Shown here: positions 42,310-50,820 of the stretch, piece by piece
Layout: the number at the start of each line of letters is the position of its first letter
Numbering within the stretch: position 1 is the stretch's first letter
Assembly: GCF_004345735.1 (NCBI RefSeq)
Contig: NZ_SLXL01000004.1
Span: forward strand, 62,001-126,000
Length of the DNA: 64,000 bases
Source: Rhodovulum adriaticum
Lineage (GTDB): Bacteria; Pseudomonadota; Alphaproteobacteria; Rhodobacterales; Rhodobacteraceae
Direction: 5' to 3'
Translations under genes and position numbers: made by a program
The notes under the pieces: generated by a model
Databases searched by the model: none
Told to the model about the DNA's origin: nothing
Seen by the model: only the letters and a program-made list of their open reading frames with translations

Positions 42310-43254
42310 ATGATCCGCAAAGCACTTGCTTGTGCCTTGCTGGCAGCGCCCGCGTTCGCCAGCGAGGATATCGCAGACCAGTACCCCCAATCGGTTCTGT
42401 ACGAAAAGCCGGTCGAGGTGATCCCGCATGTCTACTCGGCCATCGGAGCCACCGCGCCGCCGACCTATGAAAACGCAGGCCATAACAACAACCTGTCCTT
42501 CATCGTGACCGGCGACGGGGTGATCGTTGTGAACGCGGGCGCCAACGCCAAACTGGCCGAGGCGCTGCATCAGGAAATCAAGGCCGTCACCGATCAGCCC
42601 GTGCGCCTGGTCATCAACGAAAACGGCCAGGGCCACGCCATGCTGGGCAACAGCTACTGGGCGGCGCAGGGGGTGGATATCCTGGCCCACGCCGATGCCA
42701 AGGCGGTGTTCGAGGACAACGCCTTTCAGATCCTGTCCGGCATGCAGCGCTACGCCCGCGAGAATTCCGACGGCACCGAGGCGGTCGGCCCGAACCTGAC
42801 CTTCGAGGACCGCTACGACATCGAGATGGGCGACATGACAATCGAGGTGCTGCACCTTGGCCCTGCCCATTCGGAGGGCGACATTTCCGTCTGGCTGCCC
42901 GAACAGAAGCTGATCATCGCGGGCGACGTGGCCTTCCACGAACGCATGCCGCCGATCTTCTCGGAAACCTGCACAAGCTGCTGGATCGAGACCTGGAACG
43001 AGGCATTCGAACCCCTGGGTGCGCTTTACGTCATTCCGGGCCACGGCCACCCGACCAACGTGGCCCAGGTGCGCCGCTACACCCATGATTACCTGGTCTA
43101 CCTGCGCGGCAAGATTGGCGAACATCTGGACAACGGTGGCAGCCTGAATGACGCCTACTATGTGGACCAGAGTCCTTACGCGCATCTGGACACCTACGAA
43201 GAGTTGGCAACCAAGAACGCCGGCGTCGTCTACACGGAAATGGAGTTCGAATAA
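42310..43254 (+). CDS. Exported metallo-beta-lactamase-fold protein with degenerate metal motif
   Basis: 314 aa with signal peptide (MIRKALACALLAAPAFA). MBL-fold pieces are present: His187 in GPAHSEGD, Asp206 in IIAGDVAF, His245 in VIPGHGHPTN. The primary HxHxDH motif is not: the equivalent segment reads NGQGHAMLGN (105-114), and the usual VDTG is VVNAG. So one metal half-site looks destroyed while the other remains. AAGGGAGGAATTC upstream. First of a coupled operon with a thioredoxin-fold gene (1-nt overlap), gph and cbbY. Substrate unknown; SoxH or quinoprotein-relay hydrolase families are related possibilities. Confidence 0.8.
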   Translation: MIRKALACALLAAPAFASEDIADQYPQSVLYEKPVEVIPHVYSAIGATAPPTYENAGHNNNLSFIVTGDGVIVVNAGANAKLAEALHQEIKAVTDQPVRLVINENGQGHAMLGNSYWAAQGVDILAHADAKAVFEDNAFQILSGMQRYARENSDGTEAVGPNLTFEDRYDIEMGDMTIEVLHLGPAHSEGDISVWLPEQKLIIAGDVAFHERMPPIFSETCTSCWIETWNEAFEPLGALYVIPGHGHPTNVAQVRRYTHDYLVYLRGKIGEHLDNGGSLNDAYYVDQSPYAHLDTYEELATKNAGVVYTEMEFE

Positions 43255-43811
43255 TGGCCGTTTCGACCCCGATCTGCGATTTCGGCTGGCAGGCCCCCGA
43301 TTTTGCCCTGCCCGGCACCGACGGCAAGACCTGGCGGTTGGAGGACGTGCGCGGCCCCAAGGGAACGCTGGTGATGTTCATCTGCAACCATTGCCCCTAC
43401 GTGATCGCGGTGCGCGACCGGATCATCCGCGATGCGCGCGCGTTGCAGGGACTGGGGATCGGGGTCGTGGCCATCAGCTCCAACGACGCGGACGCCTACC
43501 CCGAGGACAGCTTCGACAAGATGAAGGAACTGGCCAGGGAACTGGACCTACCCTTCCCCTATCTCTATGACGAGGATCAGTCGGTCGCGCGCGCCTATGA
43601 TGCCGTCTGCACCCCCGATTTCTTCGGCTTCGATGCCGGTCTGGGGTTGCAGTATCGCGGTCGGCTGGATGCCTCGCGCAAGCAGGCCGGTCCCCCCGAC
43701 CTGCGCCGCGATCTGTTCGAGGCAATGAAACAGGTGGCCGAAACCGGCCACGGACCAGAGGAGCAGATCCCCTCCATGGGCTGCTCGATCAAATGGAAGG
43801 ACGCCGCGTGA
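43254..43811 (+). CDS. Thioredoxin-fold (redoxin) protein with CxxC
   Basis: 185-aa cytosolic redoxin of the AhpC/TSA-thioredoxin superfamily. APDFALPGTDGKTWRLEDVRG is the redoxin opening and MFICNHCPYV carries CNHC, a CxxC pair at the thioredoxin position. VCTPDFFGFDAG holds the cis-proline-like turn; another Cys is near the C-terminus (SMGCSIKWK). No signal peptide, so it is not a TlpA-type exported reductase. Starts inside the stop of the MBL gene and overlaps gph (GTGA). Role in the autotrophy cluster is unknown; thiol-based redox protection is plausible. Confidence 0.82.
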   Translation: MAVSTPICDFGWQAPDFALPGTDGKTWRLEDVRGPKGTLVMFICNHCPYVIAVRDRIIRDARALQGLGIGVVAISSNDADAYPEDSFDKMKELARELDLPFPYLYDEDQSVARAYDAVCTPDFFGFDAGLGLQYRGRLDASRKQAGPPDLRRDLFEAMKQVAETGHGPEEQIPSMGCSIKWKDAA

Positions 43812-44467
43812 AGGCCATCATCTTCGACCTCGACGGCACGCTGATCGACAGCGCGCCCGACATCCATGCCGCCGTGAATAAGACGCTGGCCGAAACCGGC
43901 GACGGCGAACTGGATCTGGACACAGTGCGCGATTTCATCGGCAACGGCGTCCATGTGCTGATCGAACGGGTGATCGCGGCGCGCGGCCTGTCTGCCGACC
44001 GCCACCCGGCGATGCTGGAAAGCTTCCTGAAGCATTACGAGGCCGACCCCGCCACGCTGACAACGCTGTTTCCCGGCGTTCAGGACTGCGTGGAATCCCT
44101 GCATGACGAGGGGTTCGCCCTGGGCCTGTGTACGAACAAACCCGAGGGACCGTCGCGCGCGATCCTTCAGGCCTTTGGGCTGGACAAGTATTTCGGCGCC
44201 GTGGTCGGCGGCGACACGGTCGGGACGAAAAAGCCCGATCCCGCGCCGCTGCTGGCGGTCAAGGACAAGCTGGGGGCGCGCGTGGCCGTCTATATCGGCG
44301 ACAGCGAAATCGACGGTGAATGCGCACAGCGCGCGGGTATGAAATTCGCCCTTTTCACCGAGGGGTATCGCCACAAGGGCCTGCACGAAATCCCGCACGA
44401 GGCCCGCTTTGACGATTTCGATGTGCTGAGTGCCATCGCCGGCCGCCTGGCGGAAGAAAACCGATGA
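43808..44467 (+). CDS. gph: Phosphoglycolate phosphatase (CbbZ/Gph)
   Basis: 219-aa HAD phosphatase that removes 2-phosphoglycolate made by the RuBisCO oxygenase reaction. Nucleophile motif IIFDLDGTLIDSAPDIHAAVN, then PGVQDCVESL, LCTNKPEG (motif II), GTKKPDPAPLL (motif III lysine) and YIGDSEIDGECAQRAGM (motif IV). GTG 43808 overlaps the upstream stop; an ATG 15 nt earlier inside the previous gene gives a slightly longer form. Location next to cbb genes supports the assignment. Confidence 0.93.
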   Translation: MKAIIFDLDGTLIDSAPDIHAAVNKTLAETGDGELDLDTVRDFIGNGVHVLIERVIAARGLSADRHPAMLESFLKHYEADPATLTTLFPGVQDCVESLHDEGFALGLCTNKPEGPSRAILQAFGLDKYFGAVVGGDTVGTKKPDPAPLLAVKDKLGARVAVYIGDSEIDGECAQRAGMKFALFTEGYRHKGLHEIPHEARFDDFDVLSAIAGRLAEENR

Positions 44468-45168
44468 CCTTGCAGGCGTTGATCTTCGACGTGGACGGCA
44501 CGCTGGCGGAGACGGAAGAGCTCCACCGGCAGGCCTTCAACGAAACCTTCGCCGAATGGGGGCTGGACTGGAGCTGGAGCCGCGACGACTACCGCGTGCT
44601 GCTGAAGACTGGCGGCGGGAAGGAACGGATCGCAGCCTTTCAGGCCACCCTGCCCGAGGGTGCGCGCCGTCTGTCCGGGGACGAGATCAAGGCCCTGCAC
44701 AAGGACAAGACCACGCGCTATGGCGCGCTGATCGCCCACGGTCATCTGGAACTGCGCCCCGGCGTGGCCGACCTGATCGAAAAGGCACGCGAGGCCGGTC
44801 TGAAACTGGCGCTGGCCACCACCACCTCGCGCCCCAATGTCGAGGCGCTGACCCGCGCCTGCTGGGGCAAGGCAGCCGCCGATGTGTTCCCCGTGATCGC
44901 CTCGGGCGACGAGGTGGCGCACAAGAAGCCCGACCCAGAGATCTACAACCTTGCGCTGAAACGGCTGGGCCTGCCGCCCAAGGATTGCATGGCCTTCGAG
45001 GACAGCCGCATCGGCCTGCATTCCGCGATGGGGGCCGGGCTGCCTGTGGTGGTCACACCCAGCCTTTATACCGACGAGGAAGAGCATATGGGCGCGGCCC
45101 ACCGCATCCCCGATCTTTCCCGCCAGAACTGGCCGCTGATGCTGGTGGCCCGGCTCTGTTCCGACTGA
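44464..45168 (+). CDS. cbbY: CbbY, xylulose-1,5-bisphosphatase-type HAD phosphatase
   Basis: 234 aa. IFDVDGTLAETEELHRQAFNETFAEWGL is the CbbY opening, followed by LLKTGGGKERI, ATTTSRP, KKPDPEIYNLAL and FEDSRIGLHSAMGAGL. Characterised CbbY proteins hydrolyse xylulose-1,5-bisphosphate, a misfire product that inhibits RuBisCO; I infer the same here. Its start overlaps the gph stop (ATGA), giving a two-gene metabolite repair unit. Confidence 0.93.
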   Translation: MTLQALIFDVDGTLAETEELHRQAFNETFAEWGLDWSWSRDDYRVLLKTGGGKERIAAFQATLPEGARRLSGDEIKALHKDKTTRYGALIAHGHLELRPGVADLIEKAREAGLKLALATTTSRPNVEALTRACWGKAAADVFPVIASGDEVAHKKPDPEIYNLALKRLGLPPKDCMAFEDSRIGLHSAMGAGLPVVVTPSLYTDEEEHMGAAHRIPDLSRQNWPLMLVARLCSD

Positions 45169-45193
45169 TCGCGTCGACCGGCCCTTGCCGGGC

Positions 45194-45220
45194 GGGGGCC
45201 AGCCGATAGGATTGGCCCCC
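45194..45220 (+). terminator. Hairpin after cbbY
   Basis: GGGGGCCA and TGGCCCCC form a perfect 8-bp stem with an 11-nt loop, 25 nt after cbbY and 33 nt before the next start. No T-run. Possible attenuator between cbbY and the DUF442-oxidoreductase gene. Confidence 0.45.
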
Positions 45221-45252
45221 ACCGCCGCCATCAGAGGAAGGATACCCGCCGC

Positions 45253-46929
45253 ATGGAAATCAGGCCGATCTCGCCCAGTTTCGCGGCCGCGCCGCAGATC
45301 GGCCCCGAGGATGTGCCCGGCATCGCCGCAGCGGGCTACAAGACCATCGTCTGCAACCGCCCCGACGGCGAGGCCGACAACCAGCCCCGCGCCGCCCAGA
45401 TCGCCGAGGCGGCGCGCGCCGCCGGGCTGGAATACCGTTTCCTGCCGATCCGTCCGGGCCGGATGACGCCCGAGGCCGTCGCCCGGTTCGACGAGGTGCT
45501 GAAAACCTGCAAGGGGCCGATCCTGGCGTATTGCCGGACCGGGAACCGCTCGTCCTCGGTCTGGGCGCTGGCGCGGGCCCGGTTGCTGTCGCCACAGGCT
45601 ATCCTGGCTGCGACCGCGCAGGCGGGATACGATCTGGAGGGGTTGAAACCCCTGCTGGACGAGGCCTTCGGCGCCCCGGTCGGCAGCACGGAACCCGTGC
45701 GCTATGACGTGCTGGTGATCGGCGGCGGCGCGGGCGGGATCGCTGCCGCGGCCTCGCTCCTGAAACGGCGGCAAGGTCTGAAGCTGGCCATTGTAGAGCC
45801 GAGCGAGCACCACGATTATCAGCCCGGCTGGACGCTGGTCGGCGCGGGTCTGCTGGACCGCGCCGATACCGTGCGCCGCACAGCCGACATCCTGCCCAAG
45901 GGCGCCAAGTGGATCCGCGGCGCCGTGGCCAGTTTTGACCCCGATACCTCCGAGGTGACGCTGGAGGATGGCGCGCGCTTCGGCTATCGGGTGCTGCTGG
46001 TCGCGCCGGGCCTGAAACTGGACTGGGACGCGGTGCCGGGCCTGCGGGAAACGCTGGGCGAACACGGCGTCACGTCGAATTACCGGGGCGAGTTGGCCCC
46101 CTATACCCGCGATCTCGTGCGGGGAATGCGGTCCGGCCGGGCGCTGTTCACCGCGCCGCCCCTGCCCTACAAATGCCCCGCCGCACCGCACAAGGCGCTG
46201 TTCATGTCCGCCGACACCTGGCGCCGGGCGGGTGTTCTGGACGAAATCGACGTCACCTTCTGCACGGCGGCCGAGCGTTTCTTTCACGTACCCGCCTTCG
46301 CCCCCGCGCTGGACGGTTATGCAAGGCGCTATGGCGTGAACATCGCATGCGGTCACACCCTTGTTGCCGTGGACGGCCCCGCCCGGCGCGCGACCTTGCA
46401 GACCGGCGACGGCGCGCAGGTCGAACACCCCTTCGACATGCTGCATGTCAGCCCGCCCCAGGCGCCCCTGGACGTGGTGGCCGGATCGCCCCTTGCCGAT
46501 GCGCAGGGTTGGGTGGACGTGGACCCCGGCACCCTGCGCCATACGCGGTTCGACAACATCTTCGGGCTGGGGGACGGCTGTTCCACCCCCAACGCCAAGA
46601 CTGCCGCCGCGGTGCGCAAACAGGCCCCCGTCGCCGCGGTCAACGCGCTGGCCACCCTGGATGGCACCGCCCTGCCCGCACGCTATGACGGCTACGGATC
46701 GTGCCCGGTGACGGTGGAACGGGGCAAGGTGGTGCTGGCGGAATTCGGCTATGACGGCGCGCCTCTGCCCAGCCTGCCGACCTGGCTGATCGACGGCACG
46801 CGCCCCTCGCACCTGGCGTGGATGCTGAAGGAACGGCTGTTCCCGCCGATCTACTGGCAGGGCATGTTTAAGGGGCGGGAATACCTGGCCGGGCCGCAGA
46901 TGACATTCCGGCCCGTGGCGCAGGACTAG
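45253..46929 (+). CDS. DUF442 (TIGR01244) - sulfide:quinone-oxidoreductase-like fusion protein
   Basis: 558 aa. Residues 1-135 are a DUF442/TIGR01244 phosphatase- or rhodanese-like domain with loop CRTGNR (Cys94, Arg99). Residues 150-555 are a type II SQR-like flavoprotein: FAD-binding GGGAGGIAAA (157-166), EPSEHHDYQPGWTLVGAG, PYKCPAAPHKALF with Cys308, and DGCSTPNAKTAAAVRKQAPV with Cys443, matching the two redox cysteines of the mitochondrial-type SQR. Cysteine chemistry suggests oxidation of sulfide to polysulfide, with the N-terminal domain handling the sulfane sulfur. It follows the gph-cbbY operon on the same strand. Confidence 0.88.
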   Translation: MEIRPISPSFAAAPQIGPEDVPGIAAAGYKTIVCNRPDGEADNQPRAAQIAEAARAAGLEYRFLPIRPGRMTPEAVARFDEVLKTCKGPILAYCRTGNRSSSVWALARARLLSPQAILAATAQAGYDLEGLKPLLDEAFGAPVGSTEPVRYDVLVIGGGAGGIAAAASLLKRRQGLKLAIVEPSEHHDYQPGWTLVGAGLLDRADTVRRTADILPKGAKWIRGAVASFDPDTSEVTLEDGARFGYRVLLVAPGLKLDWDAVPGLRETLGEHGVTSNYRGELAPYTRDLVRGMRSGRALFTAPPLPYKCPAAPHKALFMSADTWRRAGVLDEIDVTFCTAAERFFHVPAFAPALDGYARRYGVNIACGHTLVAVDGPARRATLQTGDGAQVEHPFDMLHVSPPQAPLDVVAGSPLADAQGWVDVDPGTLRHTRFDNIFGLGDGCSTPNAKTAAAVRKQAPVAAVNALATLDGTALPARYDGYGSCPVTVERGKVVLAEFGYDGAPLPSLPTWLIDGTRPSHLAWMLKERLFPPIYWQGMFKGREYLAGPQMTFRPVAQD

Positions 46930-46961
46930 CCCCCGGCGACACCGCCGCCGGGGGCCGAAGA

Positions 46962-48332
46962 TCAGCCCAGAACCGTACGAATGGCCTTGGCAGTGGTGGC
47001 GACGATCTGGTCGGCCTCTTCGCGGCTCAGGCTCAGCGGCGGGGCAAAGCCCAGGATGTCACCCTGCGGCATGGCGCGGGAAATCACGCCCTCCTTGACC
47101 ATCTCGGCGACCACGGCCCCCGCCGTCTTGCCCGCCGGGTCGTAAAAGGTCCGCGCGCCCTTGTCCGCGACCAGTTCCACGGCGCACAACATCCCCTCGC
47201 CGCGCACCTCGCCCACGTGGGGGTGTTCGAGCAGGGCCTCTGTCATGGCTGCGGTGAAATAGCCACCGACCTCGGCCGCGTTCTGCACCAGGTTCATCTC
47301 GTCGATCAGTTTCAGGTTGGCGACCCCGGCTGCCGCCCCGATCGGGTGGGCCGAGTAGGTCCAGCCATGGCCGATGGGGCCGTTTTCGTCGGTGCCCTGT
47401 TCCAGCACCTTCCACATGCGGTCCGACACGATGGACCCCGACAGCGGCGCATAGGCCGAGGTCAGGCCCTTTGCGATGGTGATCAGGTCCGGCTTCAGCC
47501 CGTAATGGTCCGAGCCGAACATGCTGCCCAACCGGCCGAAGCCGGTGACCACCTCATCCGCAATCAGCAGGATGTCGTGCTTTTCCAGGATCGGCTGGAT
47601 CGCCTCCCAATACCCGGCGGGCGGTGGCACGATGCCCCCGGTGCCCATCACCGGCTCGCCGATGAACGCGGCGATGGTCTCCGGGCCCTCGCGCTCGATC
47701 AGCGCTTCCAGCTCGGACGCGCAATGGGCGACGAAATCGGCCTCGGACATATCCAGATCGGGGCGGCGGAAATAATAGGGCGCCTCGGTGTGCAGCACAG
47801 CGTCCAGCGGCAGGTCGAACTTGTTGTGGAACAGCCCCAGCCCGGTCAGCGACCCGGTCATCAGCCCCGACCCGTGATAGCCCCGCCAGCGCGAGATGAT
47901 CTTCTTCTTCTCGGGGCGGCCCAGGATGTTGTTGTAATACCAGACCAGCTTGATGTTGGTCTCGTTCGCGTCCGACCCGGACAGGCCGAAATAGACCTTG
48001 GACATGTGATCGGGGGCGCGGTCCATCACCATCTTGGCAAGCGTGATGCTGGCCTCGGTGCCGTGGCCGACATAGGCGTGGTAATAGGCCAATTCGCGCG
48101 CCTGTTCGGCGATGGCCTCGGCGATCTCTGTCCGGCCATAGCCCACGTTCACGCAATAAAGCCCGGCAAAGGCGTCCAGCAGGCGGTTGCCCTCGCGATC
48201 CTCGATGAAGGAGCCCTGACCGCCCTTGACCACCCGCTGCGGGGCCTCGCCACGGGCGAATTGCGCCAGGTGGGTCGAGGGGTGAAAGAAGTTATCCCGG
48301 TCCCATTGCTCCAGCATGTCGTTCTTCAGCAT
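46962..48332 (-). CDS. Class III aminotransferase, probable diaminobutyrate transaminase of ectoine breakdown (DoeD-like)
   Basis: 456-aa PLP enzyme. PLP-binding Lys288 in ITIAKGLTSAY, Asp259 in LLIADEVVTGFGR, GLSGSDANETNIKLVWYYNN and WTYSAHPIGAAAG mark the putrescine/GABA/omega-amino-acid aminotransferase group. Sequence alone would also fit putrescine or beta-alanine transamination. The order AsnC regulator, semialdehyde dehydrogenase, aminotransferase next to doeA matches the asnC-ssd-atf block of marine Rhodobacterales ectoine clusters, so L-2,4-diaminobutyrate to aspartate-semialdehyde is the favoured role. 110 nt after the dehydrogenase gene. Confidence 0.85.
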   Translation of the reverse strand: MLKNDMLEQWDRDNFFHPSTHLAQFARGEAPQRVVKGGQGSFIEDREGNRLLDAFAGLYCVNVGYGRTEIAEAIAEQARELAYYHAYVGHGTEASITLAKMVMDRAPDHMSKVYFGLSGSDANETNIKLVWYYNNILGRPEKKKIISRWRGYHGSGLMTGSLTGLGLFHNKFDLPLDAVLHTEAPYYFRRPDLDMSEADFVAHCASELEALIEREGPETIAAFIGEPVMGTGGIVPPPAGYWEAIQPILEKHDILLIADEVVTGFGRLGSMFGSDHYGLKPDLITIAKGLTSAYAPLSGSIVSDRMWKVLEQGTDENGPIGHGWTYSAHPIGAAAGVANLKLIDEMNLVQNAAEVGGYFTAAMTEALLEHPHVGEVRGEGMLCAVELVADKGARTFYDPAGKTAGAVVAEMVKEGVISRAMPQGDILGFAPPLSLSREEADQIVATTAKAIRTVLG

Positions 48333-48370
48333 TTCGCGTCCTTCTCCGTTCGGAAGGGGTCACTGCCCCC

Positions 48371-48400
48371 TCCTTCTTCTTGGTTCAAATACCCCCGCCG
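48371..48400 (-). repeat. Dispersed intergenic element, copy 2 (before the aminotransferase)
   Basis: On the minus strand, CGGCGGGGGTATTTGAACC followed by AAGAAGAAGGA, between the dehydrogenase stop and the aminotransferase start. Same pattern as at 25411-25440. Here its purine end is about 39 nt before the ATG, so it is not acting as that gene's Shine-Dalgarno. Confidence 0.75.
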
Positions 48401-48442
48401 GAGGCCCGATTTTCGCAGAAACATCGATCCCCGGCGGCATCA

Positions 48443-49927
48443 TCATGCCCAGTCGCGGCAGACATACTTCACTTCGGTAAAGGCCTCCATCCCCAGCCTG
48501 GCGCCCTCGCGGCCCAGGCCCGACTGCTTCATGCCGCCAAAGGGGATCGGCGCACCGGTGACCTTGGTCCGGTTGACCGCGACCATCCCGAATTGCAGGG
48601 CGCGGGCCACGCGGTAGATGCGGCGCGGCGCGCGGGTGTGGACATAGGCGACCAATCCGTACTCGGTTGCGTTGGCCCGCGCGATCACCTCTTCCTCGGT
48701 CTCGAAGGGGGTGATCGCCGCCACCGGGCCAAAGGTTTCTTCGGCCATGATTTTTGCCCCATCGGGCACGTCGGCCAGTACGGTGGGGCGATAGAACAGC
48801 GGCCCGGCCTCGTGCAGGGTGCCCCCGGTCAGCAGCCGCGCACCCTGATCCAGCGCGTCGGCGACGTGCTCTTCCTGCTTGGCGATGGCGGCCGCGTTCA
48901 TCAGCGGGCCGATGTCGGGGTCGTCAAGGCCCCGCCCCACGCTCAAGTTTGCCGTTGCCTCGGCAAAGCGGGCGCAGAAATCGTCATAGACCGGCGCCTC
49001 GACATAGAAGCGGTTGGCGCCCAGGCAGTCCTGCCCCGAGGTCGCGAATTTCGCCTTGATCGCCTCGGCGACCGCCTCGTCCAGGTCGGCATCGGCAAAG
49101 ACGATGAAGGGCGCGTGCCCGCCCAGTTCCAGCACCAGACGTTTCACCGTTTCGGCCGACTGGCGATACAGCAGCCGCCCCACCTGCGTCGACCCGGTAA
49201 AGGACAGCGCGCGCACGCGGGTATCCTGCGTCCAGGGTGCGACAACAGTGGGCGCATCGCCGGTGACCACGTTGAACACGCCCGGGGGCAGCCCCGCGCG
49301 TTCGGCCAGTTCCGCCAGGGCCAATGCGGAAAACGGCGTTTCGTGCGAGGGGTGCGCAACCACCGTGCAGCCCGCCGCCAGCGCCGCGCCCGCCTTGCGC
49401 GTCAGCATGGCCGAGGGGAAGTTCCACGGCGTGATCAGCGCGGCCACGCCCACGGGTTCGCGCCACAGCTCCATCTCGGCGTCGGCCAGATGGCTGGTCA
49501 CGCCCTCGATATTGGGGCGCTTGGCCTCTTCGGCGTAGAACTCCAGAAAGGAGGCGGCATAGTCGATCTCGCCGCGCGCCTCGGACAGGGGCTTGCCCTG
49601 TTCCAGCACCATCAGGCGCGCCAGATCTTCGCGGTTTTCCTCCATCAGGCGGAACCAGCGGCGCAGCAGGGCGGATCGTTCCTGCGGCAGCATGCCGGAC
49701 CAGATGGCAAAGGCCGCTTGGGCCGCATCGACCGCGGCGGCGCTGTCGGTTTCGGTCAGGGCCGCGACCTCGCCCAGCCACTCACCGCTGGCCGGATCGG
49801 TGACTGCAAAGGTGCCCCCGGCGCTGCCGCCGGTCCACTTGCCCCCCACATAGGCAAAACTGCGCACCAGGCGCGGGTCGCTCAGATCGGCGAGGGCCGA
49901 TTTGGGCAGGGAATGATGCAGGGTCAT
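48443..49927 (-). CDS. Semialdehyde dehydrogenase (SSADH family), probable DoeC-like
   Basis: 494-aa aldehyde dehydrogenase. Catalytic Cys301 in ATSGQDCLGANRF, general-base Glu267 in LELGGHAPF, ITPWNFPSAMLTRK, and the SSADH-like SYVGGKW-type start (AYVGGKWTGG). The usual CTVVLKPxxxTP loop reads CTVVAHPSHETP: the lysine that contacts the cofactor phosphate in NADP-using enzymes is His192. ATG 49927 has GGAAGGAG upstream. In this context it should oxidise aspartate-semialdehyde to aspartate; succinate-semialdehyde is the alternative. Confidence 0.88.
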   Translation of the reverse strand: MTLHHSLPKSALADLSDPRLVRSFAYVGGKWTGGSAGGTFAVTDPASGEWLGEVAALTETDSAAAVDAAQAAFAIWSGMLPQERSALLRRWFRLMEENREDLARLMVLEQGKPLSEARGEIDYAASFLEFYAEEAKRPNIEGVTSHLADAEMELWREPVGVAALITPWNFPSAMLTRKAGAALAAGCTVVAHPSHETPFSALALAELAERAGLPPGVFNVVTGDAPTVVAPWTQDTRVRALSFTGSTQVGRLLYRQSAETVKRLVLELGGHAPFIVFADADLDEAVAEAIKAKFATSGQDCLGANRFYVEAPVYDDFCARFAEATANLSVGRGLDDPDIGPLMNAAAIAKQEEHVADALDQGARLLTGGTLHEAGPLFYRPTVLADVPDGAKIMAEETFGPVAAITPFETEEEVIARANATEYGLVAYVHTRAPRRIYRVARALQFGMVAVNRTKVTGAPIPFGGMKQSGLGREGARLGMEAFTEVKYVCRDWA

Positions 49928-50042
49928 GGCGCGTCTCCTTCCGCTGTCGGGATGGGGGAAGGATGCACCGGCCCGCGCAGAGAAGGGGACCAAATCACCC
50001 GGCCCGCACAGAAGGATCAACTGCGACCCTCGCGCGGGGCAG

Positions 50043-50531
50043 TCAATCCTTCTGCAAACCGGCCAGCAGGGCCAGCGGCGGGGCCTCTGGCCCTTTCACC
50101 GGCTTGGTGACAACGTAAGTGTAGTAGCGCGCCAGCCCGATCCGGTCGGCCAGCATCCGGTCGATCATCCGCTGGTAACTGTCGATATCGCGGGTGACGA
50201 CCTGCATCAGGTAATCGAAGCCGCCCCCAAGCGCCCAGCAGGCGGTAATCTCGGGGTACTCGTCCAGCGCGCCCTCGAACCGGGTGAAATCCTCGACCTT
50301 GTGGCCATCCAGTTCGGCGGCAACGAAAACGGTCACATGGGGCCCAAGCGCCCGCAGCGACAACTCAGCCCGGTAGCCCGCGATCAGGCCCGCCCGTTCC
50401 AGCCGTTTCAGCCGTTCCCAGGCCGGCGTGGCCGACAGGTTGATGCGGCGGGCAAGATCCGCCTTGGTGATGCGCCCCTCTGCCGAGAGGATGCGCAGGA
50501 TGGCGATATCGCGGTCGTCCAGGCGCAGCAT
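50043..50531 (-). CDS. Lrp/AsnC-family regulator, probable DoeX-like
   Basis: 162 aa. N-terminal winged helix-turn-helix (LDDRDIAILRILSAEGRITKADLARRINLSATPAWERLKRLE, about 4-45) and a C-terminal RAM/Lrp ligand domain (ITACWALGGGFDYLMQVV). Divergent from doeA and upstream of the dehydrogenase and aminotransferase, as is the AsnC regulator of known ectoine catabolic clusters. Ligand is presumably a pathway intermediate such as N-acetyl-diaminobutyrate or diaminobutyrate (inferred). Confidence 0.9.
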   Translation of the reverse strand: MLRLDDRDIAILRILSAEGRITKADLARRINLSATPAWERLKRLERAGLIAGYRAELSLRALGPHVTVFVAAELDGHKVEDFTRFEGALDEYPEITACWALGGGFDYLMQVVTRDIDSYQRMIDRMLADRIGLARYYTYVVTKPVKGPEAPPLALLAGLQKD

Positions 50532-50820
50532 CAGGGCCGGTTCCTTCCCGGCACATCCGGGGCGGCTGGGACCGCGACAGGCGACCCGGTCACCGGATGG
50601 CCCCGGATGGGGGCAGCGCCGCCCAAGATTTCATCATGCTTCGGGCGCGCCACCGTCATCCCCTTGTCGTTTCAGCGCAATTTCCCGCCGCCCTTGGACA
50701 GCCCTTGACGCCGATCCTGCTGTTCCGTCACATGGGCCGGTCGCGTCAGGCCCGCCCGGGCAACCCCCGGACAGCATCACGCGGCCCAGCCCGAAGTCAA
50801 GCGCGGCCGAAGGAGCAGCT
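50532..50820. promoter_or_regulatory. Divergent control region between the AsnC gene and doeA
   Basis: 289 nt without a gene, expected to hold promoters for both directions and the AsnC operator. I see no strong palindrome; the AAGATTTCATCATGCTTC stretch near 50625 and CAGCGCAATTTCCCG near 50672 are the most AT-rich parts. The doeA ribosome site AAGGAG is at its right end. Confidence 0.5.

Noticed and set aside
44290-46812. 840-aa minus-strand ORF across gph, cbbY and the oxidoreductase gene
   Set aside because: Spans three clear plus-strand genes and has low-complexity shadow composition.
46962-49927. Putrescine/GABA degradation pair (SpuC-GabD)
   Set aside because: Possible from sequence, but the AsnC regulator and doeA next door favour ectoine catabolism; no other polyamine gene is present.
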